Shown one piece after another: positions 21,961 through 38,939 of a stretch of DNA of 64,000 nucleotides. Position 1 is the stretch's first letter, and every line of letters begins with the position of its first letter. A model generated the notes under the pieces. It ran no database searches. It had not been told where the DNA came from and worked only from the letters and a program-made list of their open reading frames with translations. The position numbers and the translations under genes were made by a program. Source of the stretch: Apostichopus japonicus (Eukaryota; Echinodermata; Holothuroidea; Aspidochirotida; Stichopodidae). The DNA is taken from contig NC_092574.1 in assembly GCF_037975245.1 (NCBI RefSeq), forward strand, positions 11,619,213 through 11,683,212, given 5' to 3'.

Positions 21961-23750
21961 TATTACCGTGTAATAGCCAACCAAATTACTGACCGAAAGT
22001 TAGATAAAATGCCAACTCAAGTTCTTGGTGAAAATGGGGCGGGGGGGGGGAGCAAATGCCCCCCTTGTCGCCCCATTATCTGGCAGATGATGGTATGTAG
22101 TGGAAAGTGGAAGGTGGAAGGGGCGAGTTATTATAGGGAAAATATACCCCAGCTGCCATCTCTTCCATGAATGACTAATCCTATTATTCCTATACGTATG
22201 CAAAGGTTTTGGATCAATTTTGAATTTTCCATATTATTTTGAACAGCCGGATTCTGCCATTAAGTTTAATTGTAATTAAAGGATGTGAAAAGTCGTTCTC
22301 AAAATAATTGGAGAATGACAAATAGCACGTTGCTGCTGTAAAAAGAAACCTATAAAAGAAGATGGAAGGATCAGAATGTTTGAACATATTTGAATCAATG
22401 AATATATAAGTGTTGCATCTTCCTACGGCGTAGTTCACGTTACATTCACTTCGACATTAACAGGGACTTTGGAACTCAGTGAATGTAAGTATATTGGTGG
22501 ATCGGCCTAGTACCGATTGACTGGTTCGAAACCGGCAAGACACTGGTTACGAGGCGTCAGGGGTGCCGACAGCCTGAGGTAGAGAAGCTGAAGGTGTCGA
22601 TGAACGCGAATATGCTCCTTACATCGGAGATTTCAACTCCGCCACCTGTTTTCAGGTCCCTGCTGGCGCAGGTCGTGGCCGGATTATTGAGCCGGTAGAA
22701 CTTTATGCACCCCCACCCCTCCCCTGGTGACAGTGCGCCTATAGGACTGGCTGTTCAAGTGTCATGATGTACAGTAAGCGGAACCTTTGGGAGCCATGGG
22801 AGGGGGGGGGGGGTATGAAAACATTGCCACAACTCATTGAAAAGTGAAACACATTTCATTTCCCATCCACGTCGATGTGCATGTTGTAATTTTTAGCAGG
22901 TCCAGACTTTGATAAGGACTGCGGCATGACCCATAGTAATATTAAGGGCAAAATTGGTTTTCTTCAACTACCGGGTGTGGTGCTGCAATCGCCTGACATT
23001 AGTCGAGCTACACCGCACTGAACACTGGTGTGACTCCTGCTCACCTCCCACCCCTATCTCGAACCTGTATCATTAATCGGCCCAAAACATGGGACCAAAC
23101 TGGTTTAACCAAATTTCAATACTCAAGACTGGGATCGAACCGGATGATATCGGTGCTCGAATCACGGTCACAAATTTCGACAATTAGCTCATGCTTTCCA
23201 TAACAATAGGCCCGAACACGTTTCTCCTTCAAAACCTCTCAATTAGTGCCCCCCAAAAATAGTTATAATACACCCAAAAGTTGCCACATTATTGGGGAAA
23301 AGACATCTAGTCCGGCTGTTGTTATTGCACCGCGCCGTGTATGAAATGTTGATGCATTTCCCGCCATTAGGTCAGAATCAAATACCGCGCCAACTGGAAA
23401 GCAGCGTTTCCTGTCGATAAATGGCAGAAGATGGGACTTCCCAATAGTAGGGACAATTATGACATTTACGCAAATTGTCCAGACTGCTAGCAGGTTAAAT
23501 AAATAGCATTATTTATATTGCATAAAATATTATTTCATTGTAATTCGATTAATAATTATTCATATATAAGAACTATTTCACCAAAAATCGTTGCCGTTTC
23601 GTATTACTAATGAAGCGTACACCCTGTGTTGAATTTGAAACCTTACTTTATAACTTGTGACCCTTCACCCTTGCATTTTTCGTGAGCGCATCACACACTT
23701 TCTTCAACTACCGAGAAATCTACCCATCGTGACTAATAATATAACTAGTA
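21961..23750. other. Intergenic region upstream of PRPS
   Basis: No gene was recognised. It includes G-runs near 22038 and 22800, a box B-like GGTTCGAAACC near 22525 without a matching box A, and AT-rich sequence from 23480 to 23580. The PRPS promoter probably lies in the last few hundred bases, but no TATA box or other core element stands out. Confidence 0.4.
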
Positions 23751-23763
23751 TAAGGTAGGCCCC

Positions 23764-23790
23764 ATGGCTACGTGCCATACAACGAGTTAA
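23764..23790 (+). promoter_or_regulatory. Possible short upstream reading frame of PRPS
   Basis: ATG in a good context (CCCCATGGC) opens an 8-codon frame ending TAA, out of frame with PRPS. If the transcript includes it, it could lower initiation at the main start. Confidence 0.3.
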
Positions 23791-23978
23791 CAAAGTCAAG
23801 CTCAGAAAATAAGCCTGCTGGTGATTATTCAAGAATCGCTAAAGAACATCTTTTAATGAAAACTGCTCGTGCATCATCAATATTAGGTACTGAAGAAAAG
23901 ATTGGCACCAGAAGCGTTAAATCAGAAGACTCACTAGCAACTTTCACAACAAGTGATTCAGCACGTGTACAGGCAAAA

Positions 23979-27803
<3,825 letters not shown>

Positions 27804-30277
27804 TGTCACTGCAGAAATCTTCACTGGTTTTTACTTGTTATTGTCACGTGAGAAAAATACCATTGAGGTAACCATTGCATGGTTTCGAGTAAAACTCTTC
27901 CTGACACAACTTTTGCCTGAATGTCTGCTTCTTGGGAATTGATCTAAGTTGTTAAACCAATCAGGTGTTATCAGAGGTTGGAACAATGTTGTTCGACTTG
28001 ACTGCATTGGTACATAATATGTCATTAACATGTTGAATGTTTGCCAGTCACTTCTAATGTTTGGATTTATAGAATATTGAAACACGGATCATTCTATTGA
28101 CATGAACGGAGGTCATTGATGTACCCAAAACAAAAAACAAAAAACCAGAAGAAGAAAGTGAGCTTAAATGAGGGTAATAGCAGTAACACAATTCATGACA
28201 TGCTTTCACAACTTTTGTTTTGCCTGATGCTCAGCAAGTTTAGAAGAATGTCACTTTATGTGAGCTTTATTTGTACACGATTATGCAGACTAAAATGACT
28301 TGAAAGCTTGCTTTGTTTGTGAAGCGTATTCCTGCAGCCAATTGACTGCTTTCAATTTGTATAGAAAGTTATGTCAATGGTGGCCCAAGCTTCAGCTATG
28401 CTGGTTTATGATCTAGATTATTTATAATTATTTAGATTATAAACTCCCTGTCACTCAAAGATGATCCACGGTGAGTGTAATGATATGCCAGGCATGTAAA
28501 GATGGTAATTACAGTTCACTTATTTTCACTCCAGTATTTTCGCTCCAAAAAATTCTGTTTAAAACCACATTGGGAACTGAGTCTCAGAATGTGTTCAGAT
28601 GCCATGCTAAAAGTAATTTGCCGGTATGTTTTGTCAGAGGCAACTAAAAGTTTTGAAAAAACCAATATAACTGTACCCTTCATTTTGAAAAGTAGTGCTA
28701 TAATTTGTTGAAAGCCATGTATGTTCTAAAAACAATTTTGTAAAACATGCAACTTTGGGGTATGTACTATCTTGGGGAGAATTAATGGTATGAAGGTCAC
28801 ATTGATTAAGCAAAATTTGTTACATAACAAACCCCAATAATCTCAGCTACATAAGAAACAGGTCGACAGCATGTACACAAACAAGAGACAGACAAAATAC
28901 AATGGATTAACATAAAACATTAAGATCTAGACTGCAGGACTAACTTCAACACTGTAGCTGTCCTGAAGACATCACATACTTTATGTGACATCACGTTCCA
29001 GATTTCACATACTTTTTCACTCTCTTATAAAGAAGAACCAATCAATTGATGCTTCCAAACACTCCAGGCAAGACACAACATTTGCAATGTGAAATGATTA
29101 AGCATACAGTAGTCTCATCTGTTAACTGCAAACAATTTAAAATTATAATCCAATTGAAATCATGCTTGTCTGGCCATGATAATATGGTATGTTTCCACAA
29201 GCTATGAACTTTTGATTAACTAAAGATATCTAGAAAATGTACAGAGGACATGTTCAAAAGGTGAATCCAAAATATTGTCAGTTATAATGATGTCCTCAGG
29301 GGCTTTTTAAATGATTGCATGTGTTTTGCATAACCCATCAATTAGCTATCACTTAGCATTACAGTGTGCCTTCACTCTATTGGTAAGGATAAATGCTTTA
29401 GTATGCTAAATGTGAGGATGATAAATGTGAGGGTTGATGCTTTGTAAGTTTCGATGGCAACGAGAAGCAAGACAGTTTCTTCATTCACAAATGACATTCA
29501 ATACCTTTTTTTTTTTTAAGTTTCAGGTGGAAAATATTGCATAGCATTTCTTAAAGCATTGTGTATCAGCCTTCATAATTCATGTAGCTTTTGGGATGGA
29601 AGTGATTGCAACTTTACTGAAACTAGTACTGTGGAGTACTGGTGTAATTTATATAATGTAGTCTAGTGACCTTGGATGCTTTTTTTTTTGGTGTCATCCA
29701 AAACTATCCTTGCAGCGGTCTGATGTGCAACAGTGTACTGTAGAAACTGCAGAAGCACAGTTTGCCTTTATCTTGTCGATCAACTGACCTCAATACTAGC
29801 ACAATGTCTTTAAGAAAGTTCCAGGTTTTCAGAGAGACAGCTAGTCAGATGTGTTTAGTGCCTCCAGCTGTAGCCTGCTGCCATTTACTTTTTTTCACAG
29901 ATTGAGTATTCTGTTTGGAAAAGTTTTGGTTTCAAAATTTGTCAAGAGTTACAACCATGGTTAGACACTTGTATTGATTAATCATGCTTGTATTGTTGAC
30001 GTGATGGCAATATAATTTTTCATTTTCAGTGTCAATTGTTCGAATAAAAAGTAAGTGGCCTATGCCCCCCTCCCCCCCCAAAAAAAAACAGAGGCTGAGA
30101 TGTAGCATTTACCAATGGAATTGACAGGATTCTTGTTGTGAACCCATTCTATTATTTTCCCTCCTTCTTCTTTGCTTACTCTTTGCTCAAATTTCTGAAA
30201 TTTTCTGATTTTTGCTCTTACCAAGAAATGGTGATTAATCTTCCATTCTACTCACTAAGTCCAGAAAGTGCAGTATT
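27804..30277 (+). other. PRPS 3' untranslated and downstream region
   Basis: No coding signal on plus. The first canonical AATAAA after the PRPS stop is at 30043-30048, so the 3' UTR may be about 2.2 kb. On minus this would be downstream of the candidate terminal exon at 30278. Confidence 0.4.
30043..30048 (+). terminator. Candidate polyadenylation signal of PRPS
   Basis: First canonical AATAAA on plus after the PRPS stop codon, about 2.2 kb downstream. Confidence 0.35.
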
Positions 30278-30570
30278 TTAAAAAGAAGTAAACAGAATTT
30301 CTCCAGGCTCTGTAAGATAAATAATAATTGCAGGAGTATTTGGTACAAGCTTTCTCTCTTCAAGTAACTCCATATCTACTACGTAATATCTTCCAGTTTG
30401 TAGAGAATATCCATGCCGACTGAGCTTGACACTATTACGCCGTACTAACATGGTCAGTGCATGGATTTTATGCAACACCGCTATGAATGTTGTACATTCG
30501 ATTGGCTTTGCACTAGGATTATCGCCCAAGTAGGAAGGGGTCTGGCTGGATGGATGGCCAAAGAGGTAAC
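30278..30570 (-). CDS. Candidate terminal exon, possibly of the EGF-domain gene
   Basis: On minus a GGCTTTAG acceptor opens a 97-residue frame ending in TAA at 30278. It reads YLFGHPSSQTPSYLGDN, KLSRHGYSLQTGRYYVVDME and ends IYLTEPGEILFTSF. The composition is protein-like. It begins in phase 1, matching the donor of EGF exon 36467-36583, so it could be that gene's last exon. No family is recognised. It could also be a stand-alone or chance frame. Confidence 0.3.
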
Positions 30571-30599
30571 CTAAAGCCACTGTACATTATCAATTGCTT

Positions 30600-32990
30600 A
30601 CAGTTTGTATATATATTAAATATTGCCACCTTTTACTGCACAAATCTAAACACTTTTTTGACTGGAGTCCATGGTAAGGGTAATGAGTTTTACAAAGTGG
30701 CAAGTAATCCAGATGAGTTTTAGTATTTCATATCAATTTATGCTATCATCATCTCATTTTGGGAGAGAGGGGGGAGGGGGTTGGAAATGTGTATTTATCA
30801 TTATTTCAGCGATTTATCCAACAGCATGTCTGATTGAAATGCTTGATATTCCTGAGAATTTATCTTTGTCACTAAAGACTGAAAAAGCTTTGGCTTATCT
30901 TGTTTTTTGTTGTTTATGTTGATACCGACTGACTTGTGATAATTCACATGACTATATTGTGCAGTACAAATTTCAAGCTTTTTTTTTTACAATGAATAAA
31001 TTTCTTCATTAAATGTGGAATATTTGTCTGGTATCTGTTTTTTCCTGTTGCGTTTGCTGGGAAGGTGATCCTTTGGTTAGAAACAACAATTACAACCTCC
31101 CCCCCCCCGCATAGAACTATCAAATGCAATTGCTTATACAGAGTTGCTAGGATATTAATGACACTGTAATACAAAGAAACTGATAATTTAGCTACAAATT
31201 TATATACTGAAATGATGACCGTATGTTGTCTGAGCAAAACAAAACCTGATTTAAACAAGTGATCAGCATAGCTTGGATTGTGGGGAATGATTGACACCAA
31301 GAAGAGTGCTGTTCAAGGCCAAGACTGCAGAAGAAGTTTACAGGAACAATATTGAACAATTGCCTTGCAATCTTGTAGCATTAAGCCTTTCTTCAAAACA
31401 TTTAATCATTAAAACAGTTTAAATCCTGATGTAAGGAGATGGAGGGGATTAGGGTGTTGTTTGGTGCCCAGGCTTATTTTCGAGGGGTGCAAATGAAAAG
31501 AAAAACTTGTCATTTTGTTATATTATTTATATTTTCCAAACTATGAGGCAATGATATAAAAGCCATGCTGTTCCAGCTGGTACACTCTGCCTTAATCTGA
31601 TGTTATGCAGCTATGGGCATATCCTAATAGTGGGCTGAAAACGTTTTGATGGGTTGTGGTATTTTTCCAAATGTCAAATAATTAATCTAGGAGCTTGCTG
31701 AATGCTGACATAGCCCAAGCTAGCTTTCATGCATTTGGAGCATTCATTATGAGGGGTGGGGTCTGATAGGATGTAGCTCAGTCCACATGGAGGTTTCTGT
31801 GTGGTGGGCCTAAAAGTTATTGCAGTGCATTGCCCTGATCTAGAATTGTAATGCAAAAAAAAGTGAAGAGAACTGTTTGTTACAAAATGTTATATTTTTA
31901 TACTGCTTACATGGTTAAGTACACAAAGTCTACAAATAATTGTTTTTACGCATGAATTTAAGTAAGTACTAATGTGTTACCATACATAAATAAATTAGTT
32001 TACTAAATGGAGACAACCCTACTGAAATAAGCATAAAAATTCTTAATACTTGAAGATTAATAATAGTTATAGCACCAAGTAATGACTTTGGTAGTAGCAC
32101 ACTTTCAGGACACTGGATCTGTTAAAATTCAGTATTTCAGTTGCATAGTTGTGTTGGCTTGAAAAAAATGACTACTGTGGACAAATACAGTTGATTTGTA
32201 TAACATGCTGACCACTTTGCTAGTGGACAATAGTCTGATATGTCATTGTTACTATGTCAAAAGAGAACCAGTAATATCATATTTTTTCCCCTATCTTGTA
32301 ATAAATTTGTTGTTGCAGTAATTCCTTTCTAAACTAAAAAAACATTTCCCCCCAAAAAACTTGACCATTTTGTGATGAATTACCAGATAAGTTATTCCCT
32401 GGATCATGACAAATACCCCAAGTGAGGCAGCAGAACTCACAACAGAATAGATTCACAGAATGATGTAGCCAAGATGATTAGACAACAGGTACCCATGTGA
32501 ATAATTGACAATTACAGTAAAATACCTTTATGTTTAGAAGACATGCACCAAAATAACATAAAAAGTCTCACAACTTGTCTGTAAATTTGTTTTTAGGCTA
32601 TACAAATAAGCACCTTTTGTTAACAATTCCATGTAACACCCAGTGACAAAATTTCAAAAGAATTACCCAAGAGATCTGGCAGTACAAACAAAAAATACCA
32701 TGTTGCCATCGAACATAATTGTAGTACACATGTTAATATTATACAAAATATGAAAATAACAACAAATGAGTACTTTTGAGTACTTTTCATAGCATCTGTC
32801 TTTCCTACTCCTATTTATCCATGACATCCCTTTCAAGAATTGCATAACATCTGAAAGGTTGTGGAAGTAACACAGCATTCTTATTTATCAAATTCTTCCA
32901 CAAAATATTGATTTCATCAAACATTGGAAATGGAGGGGAAAATCTATATTTCTGTGCTGCTAATGTAGTAGTCACCTTTAATACTTGAGC
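30600..32990. other. Non-coding stretch, no gene seen
   Basis: AT-rich sequence with a poly-C run near 31100 and a G-run near 30770. No domain, tRNA or repeat unit was recognised. Confidence 0.4.
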
Positions 32991-34140
32991 TTTTTAACCA
33001 CTGGAAGTACCAAAAAAATATCATTTTCCACAGGAAACAGAGAACTCACATCAACAGACAAACAACCTGGTAATATCTCGATGCAATGTACCTTCAATAA
33101 CATCACAAAGAACCAGAATGACAGTTGGCTTTGTGATTCCTTGCAATAAAATTTGCTCAAATTACCAAACAACCATCTGACCAATGTAGGTAATATCCAG
33201 CTTTCCAGCTCTTATTTGTAGCACTTCTTTATGCTGGACTTCATACAAATTCACTGGTAAGGATTTTACAGTAAATGGAGAAAATGGCCAATATTTTCCA
33301 CAAGTTGAGATAACCTGTTGACCTCTTGAAGCTCAGAGCATGAAAATGATAAGGGCTTGTGTGAGCATGTTAAAGCAAGATTGCTTCTTTGAAGTAGACT
33401 TCATTTCCTGGATATATGGAAGTTTTGTTGGAGACTTATTGAGGCCCTTCACTAAACTGAACTTGACCAATATATGTTTAATAGAAGAAAATTATAGCAT
33501 AAGAGAAATTTACAGGTTAATTGTAGCTTTAATTTTGAATCACCTTGTTTAAAGGGTTTCCAGACTTTAAAACCTGTTGACCTTTGACCTCCACCAATTT
33601 CAATAGTTCTTGCATTCAACAAGCTGAACATATGAAGTTCAAGAAAGATCATTGTACTTTTTGAGTTACCGTATCGACAATATATTCAGACTTTTGACTT
33701 AAATGTTGACCCCAGATGACCTTATACCTCCACCAACTTCAATAGGGTTCCTCTACTCAATATGGGACATCAACATGCCAAACATAAGATTCATATCGTG
33801 TTTTCAATGTTTCCAGTCTGACCTCGAGTGACCTAGTAAGACCTTTGATCCCAGCCAAAAGCAATATCAGCTGAGAACTCACAGTGTTACATGTACGTGC
33901 CAAGTTTATAGTCCTTCCTACTTGTAATATTGAGTTATCGTATTTACAAGATTTTCACAGTTGACCTCTGGTGACCTAGTATGAAGTTTTATCCCAGCCA
34001 AAACAATACAACTGACAACTCAATATGGTGCATCTACATACAAAGTTTGAAGTCCATCCAACTTAAGAATATTGAGTTACCATGTTTATGAGCCAAAGCA
34101 TCACAGACACACAGCAAAATGACAGTAATGATTCCTTTTG
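32990..34140. repeat. Dispersed repeat copy A
   Basis: It contains TTGGCTTTGTGATTCCTTGC (about 33125-33144), TTTGTAGCACTTCTTTATG, several blocks of the type ACCTTTGACC.CCACCAA...TTCAATAG and TTGAGTTACC.TGTTTA, and ends with CATCACAGACACACAG. The same ordered blocks recur at 36645-37200. Repeat class unknown. Confidence 0.6.
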
Positions 34141-34639
34141 CCCTAAGCAGGAATCACAAACTGATTTTAAATTTATTTTGACATTAGGTGGGCTATTTTT
34201 AAATATGTCATTTCTAGAAGAATCATTAAAAATGTTTCAAGCATGCTGCTTCGAGATATGTCATCGATTGTTTGTTCCATCAATATGCCAAAAGTCATCT
34301 ACATTAATCTTATCTCTCCTCACAATAATATGCTGCTTTAAAAGTCACAGGGTTATATAGTAGCTTCTGGCACAAAACAGTGTAATGGGAGCATAGTCAG
34401 AGGTGCTATTACATGTACTCCCATAAAATCATGACTTATGTGAAATTAAGAGATCTCCTGATCTCTAACTTGAAACATAAAAGATTGAAGGGTGTGAAGA
34501 CTCGCGCAAAAAGAAACGTCTAATGCCAGTAATCTGACCTAGTTTTGAATGAGGTGTAACATAAGTGTTAGACACCACCATCGATCCCAGAAAATACACA
34601 CACAGCTTGCTACTGTCGGTAATTAGACGCTAGTGTACA

Positions 34640-34849
34640 GTCAGTACATACAGGTGCGGTAAATACCCACAACAGTGTACATAGCAGTGATGGACATCTC
34701 AGGTCCAGCTAAAGATAACAAGGTATCACGTTTCATTACTGTTTGCATTTTGTAGTGACAAGAGAAAACCTTCACTTGCAAGCAATGGAAAGTTAACTTT
34801 TTCACAGGGCGGCACAAGGTTTGGGGCGAGTCTTCAATGCCTTTAAGGA
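34640..34849 (-). CDS. Weak candidate exon between EGF exons and 30 kb
   Basis: On minus, after CTCCTTAAAG, a phase-1 frame of about 68 residues contains five cysteines and ends IYRTCMY with TGA. It would also join the EGF exon. The acceptor is weak and no family is recognised. It is an alternative to the exon at 30278-30570. Confidence 0.18.
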
Positions 34850-36466
34850 GATTATGGCAGTGATCGTGGAAAGTATGTATTACAGCAAACAAGTATTAAC
34901 TATATCTCGCAATGCACTTAACAGAGTGGTCATATAAGATTGCTACAGTCACAAGGAGACAAAAGGCAGCATATAGTAGTTTATGTAGGAATAAATATTA
35001 AGAAAATGTAAAAATAAATGTATGAGAAAAATTATGTTGTACTAGAACTTTACATTTCCATCATGTTATATCATATAACATTGACATGTTAAGAAATCCG
35101 ACAGGTTTGAGCACACTTGTTTTTCAGGCACTACGGTGAACTGTAAATAGTAAAATAATAAATAGAAATATGCATAGTATTGGCTAAGCTAGAAATTAAG
35201 TTACTTAAACAATGGTCATTATCCAAACAAGGACAGGAAGCATCTCCATCCTGCTCACCGGGATATTGCTTCCTTTCTCACAGAGTTTAGAGGATAATTA
35301 AACTTTCACACAAGCTTTTCCCAGGTTCCACTTTTCACTTGGGATGGATGTCAAATCTGCAGGGCATTCTGTCAAATCAAAGGAATCATTTGAAACTGAT
35401 TAGAAAGACTACTTTAGAAAAAAAATTGTATGAGATATCACAAGTGATTGGGGCCAAGTTTACTGTGGATGGATGATATTTGGGGTGGGAGTAAGGGGTG
35501 GTGGAGACTTCTCCAAATGCTGAGCTCACAAACCCTCCAAAGTGGACAGGCAACTGCTCAAACTTTTGAAACCAACAGTCAACAGGAACAACCACAAAAA
35601 ACAGTGCTAAAGCTTATCACTTCCCAGGTAGCTGCACTAGACATGATATGTGAGTGTAGTTAGGTCTAATGTGACAGATAATCAAAGAGTAAAGCATATA
35701 TTTCTAGAGTACCTTTCGTTCGTGAATGGAAACTTGAGCATTTGCTTCTTTAATTCTAAATATATCTGTCCGCCAGAAACTGACTGGGGTAACTGCATGA
35801 TACCCTCAAAGAATCCTCTGCTGTCTGAAGCCTTTGTCGTTCAGTATCAATCATTGATAACATCCATGTGACACCTTTCATGTACTATGTTTGTTATTTC
35901 ATTTTGAGAATCTTTTTCTTTCAATAAAGGGGTACAGCATTTGTGCCACTTATTTTCAAACTAGTCTTTTTTATTTCTTTCATTGTTGCTTAAACACATA
36001 ATAATTAAAGGAAATTTTACCGTCATTAAAACAAGCAGTCCTTCATATCTAAAAATTAAAAATAAATTCACCAACCCAAGAAAGTTCTACAGGTCTGATC
36101 ATGTTTCTATTCCAGTAAACCCTTAAATCCAGGATATGATAATCTAAATTCATAGTGCATAGGATACCGTAAATACTGTGAAATGTTGACCAAGTTTGCT
36201 ACACAGTTTCAAGCATGACAGAATGTAGAATCACAGTGCTGAGCCTGTACTTTCAGTACTTTATGACATAGTATAAACAAAATTCAGACACCTTAAAATG
36301 ATTATGAAACCTTTCATTTACATATATGTAAATGACTCCCTGCCATTTGTATCTAATGATCCAGTTTTAATTTCTCCAAAACTTGACATCACCTACTGTA
36401 TACTAAATACAGTAGGTGAAACAACATGCAACAAAACACATATATACAGGCTGTATGTATTCTTAC

Positions 36467-38835
36467 CAATTTCACAGTGCCTTCCATAGTAACCAGTTCC
36501 ACAACACTTACATTCATAATGGTGTTCCTTTGCTTGTGAGCAAACACCATTATTCAGACATGGGTTATTCTTGCACACATCACCTAAAGTTTTGGCATAA
36601 GAAAAACATAGGTTACAAGGTTAATAGGAATAAAAAAATCCAGAAAGCCAGTTGGCTTTGTGATTCCTTGCCATGTAATTTGCTCAAAATTCCACATATA
36701 TTGCTAATTGATCAAGTGAGTTAAATTTTTCCACTAGCAAAGTTCAGAGATTTCTGTCTATTATTTGCAGCACTCACTTGTGAGCATCAACCAAGAAGTT
36801 CACTGGTTAGAATTTTACAGTATAGAATTTTTATTCCAAAAATGTTTCAATATCCTGAAAGAACAGTCTTCCTAGGTGAAATATAGACAGATGATGTATG
36901 AGAAAATGAACACTTTCTATTGCCAATTTGGAGCTAGCGAATCAGCTCTGCCACCAACCATCCCTTTAATTGTTGTTATTAATGAATGAGAGTTACATTA
37001 CACTGGTTATTGGCTACAGTATACATTGTGAAATATTTTCACAAGTTACTGCTGAACTTCACAGAAAAGATTGAAGTCGGATCCACATACCAAGTATGAA
37101 GTTACTCCTTGAGTTACCTTGTTTACGACCAAGTTTCACATACACACACATACACACACACAGGCTATCACCAATGGGTGTGATGCCTTTCACCTCTGAA
37201 AAGGAATCAAAAGCAGCACCCATTTAACAAATCTCCTGTGGTTACATCTGGTTTTGATCACAAATGGAACTATTTTGTGATAATTTATAGAGGCCACTTG
37301 ATATTCCTTAGAAGGTGCATACAGTACCCATTGACATAGCATTAACACTGTTATATGCTTATATACTAGGAATGAAGATATGGATAAAGTGCACCATTCC
37401 CATGTCCAGTTGCTTCAATTTAAACTCACCCCAACTATATTCCCCTGACCACCTCCTTCTGCATACCAAAAGAAGAAAAACCATGTATTTAGTATACATG
37501 TTGCTTACCATAGACAGCATCTAGACATTCCTCCATTGTGTTATACTGATAAGGAGTTTCACATCCTTGACTCTCTGTACAAGAGCACTGTTTGTCTTCC
37601 AGTGTGCACCCCTTCCAGATGGTAGTATCACATGATGCAGTGGCTGTATATCAAAAGAAATTTAAGTACACATCAAGTAGTTTTAAAATACAGTATACTG
37701 TACAGTATATACTCCTACTAGAAAGAACCTGAAATGATCACAATTGAAAAGCCAACAGACAGATCGATTTAAATAGTATTCTCGTAGAACAGAAAGCACC
37801 AGCGTTAGTACTGTACCATTCATTATCAATTTAATACTATTATAATTACTTGTCATTTAATGCCTCCATTAGAAATTTTCCTATTTAATACAAGAACCAT
37901 TTAATCCATATAAAATTAGAAACACTAACATGCATTACATTTTTGGGGGGATTGAAAAGTTTAAACAAATCTTCTGTGTTAAATTGAGGGCAACCCAAAT
38001 AAATACTGTCCCTGTAACATGGGTTCATCATGTCATTAAAAATGCTGTTTCATAACTGTTCTGTGAGTGTCACTGTACAAAGTGTAAAATTAACAGAAAC
38101 ATATCTGGAATAGAATGCAGAGTAGTGTTCATCCATCCAACTTATGCAATTTTCACTCAGTTCATGCAAGCTCAGCTGCTTGATTGAAATAAACAAGTTG
38201 ATATTTACAGAACCTGGACAAATATTTTTTGGTCCCCACTCGTCTGATTGTCTGAGACTACCAAATTTCAGTGGATACAATCAACTCTGCTTGGACGGTC
38301 GTCTGGCAGAGGGCTACAGTACTGTAGTTAATGGCATAAACTTCAGTATGCATTTTTACTTTAAATACTAAATACCCCTAAATACTGTAGGTAATTAAGC
38401 AATAAATTGGCAATAACGTTGCATCACTTTGTAGGTTCTGAAATAAAACTAGTGGTAGGCCCAAAGATGATGTTCTATTCACCAAATTGACATATCTCTT
38501 CTGCTGTATGTACAGTATGTATGTATAGTCGTCATTCTTTAATATTTGGCTACATTGTTGCGGGCAACCAAACTGTGCTGCTCGTATTCATGACCAAGAA
38601 GTATGACCCAGTTGTCCAAGTGACAACCAGAAAAAAATCCTTAAAACTTTGTCATGCATGAGTACACTCCATTTCTGATAACTGCTACAAACACAGTTCA
38701 GCTTGAAAACAATTGCAAAACTTTTTATTACAGATTGGTAACAGTAAACTGGACTAACAAGATGATCTTACCTCGATGTATACAAACTAGCACAAACATC
38801 AAAATTGCGCAGGCTAGGAGGGTGAAACGGGTCAT
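36467..38835 (-). CDS. Small secreted Cys-rich and EGF-domain protein, 3' end uncertain
   Basis: Exons on minus: 38772-38835, 37509-37643 and 36467-36583; phases join (all phase 1). Exon 1 encodes a signal peptide, MTRFTLLACAILMFVLVC. Exon 2 encodes one Cys-rich module with seven cysteines: CDTTIWKGC, QCSCTESQGC and MEECLDAVYG. Exon 3 encodes an EGF repeat, CKNNPCLNNGVC then CKCCGTGYYGRHC, with an extra Cys before the last loop and no calcium-binding consensus. The product is therefore predicted to be extracellular. The last visible donor has GTAAGAATAC; further exons lie at lower coordinates (candidates at 34640 and 30278). I do not recognise the Cys-rich module as a named family. Confidence 0.75.
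36640..37200. repeat. Dispersed repeat copy B
   Basis: It shares ordered blocks with 32990-34140: TTGGCTTTGTGATTCCTTGC, TTTGCAGCACTCACTTG, CACTGGTTAGAATTTTACAG, CTTGAGTTACCTTGTTTACG and a CACACA stretch. It is located in the intron between the Cys-rich and EGF exons. Confidence 0.6.
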
Positions 38836-38939
38836 ACTGAATCCAAGGTGGGATTTGCTGAGAAAGAAGATACTGTCTTTAAATTATAGTCGAATAAAAG
38901 TTAGATCTTCAATGAATATCTTTGGAAGATACTAGATTT

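Noticed and set aside
23772-23978. PRPS start at 23772
   Set aside because: The codon there is GTG, not ATG; the first in-frame ATG is 23856 and the family start is 23979.
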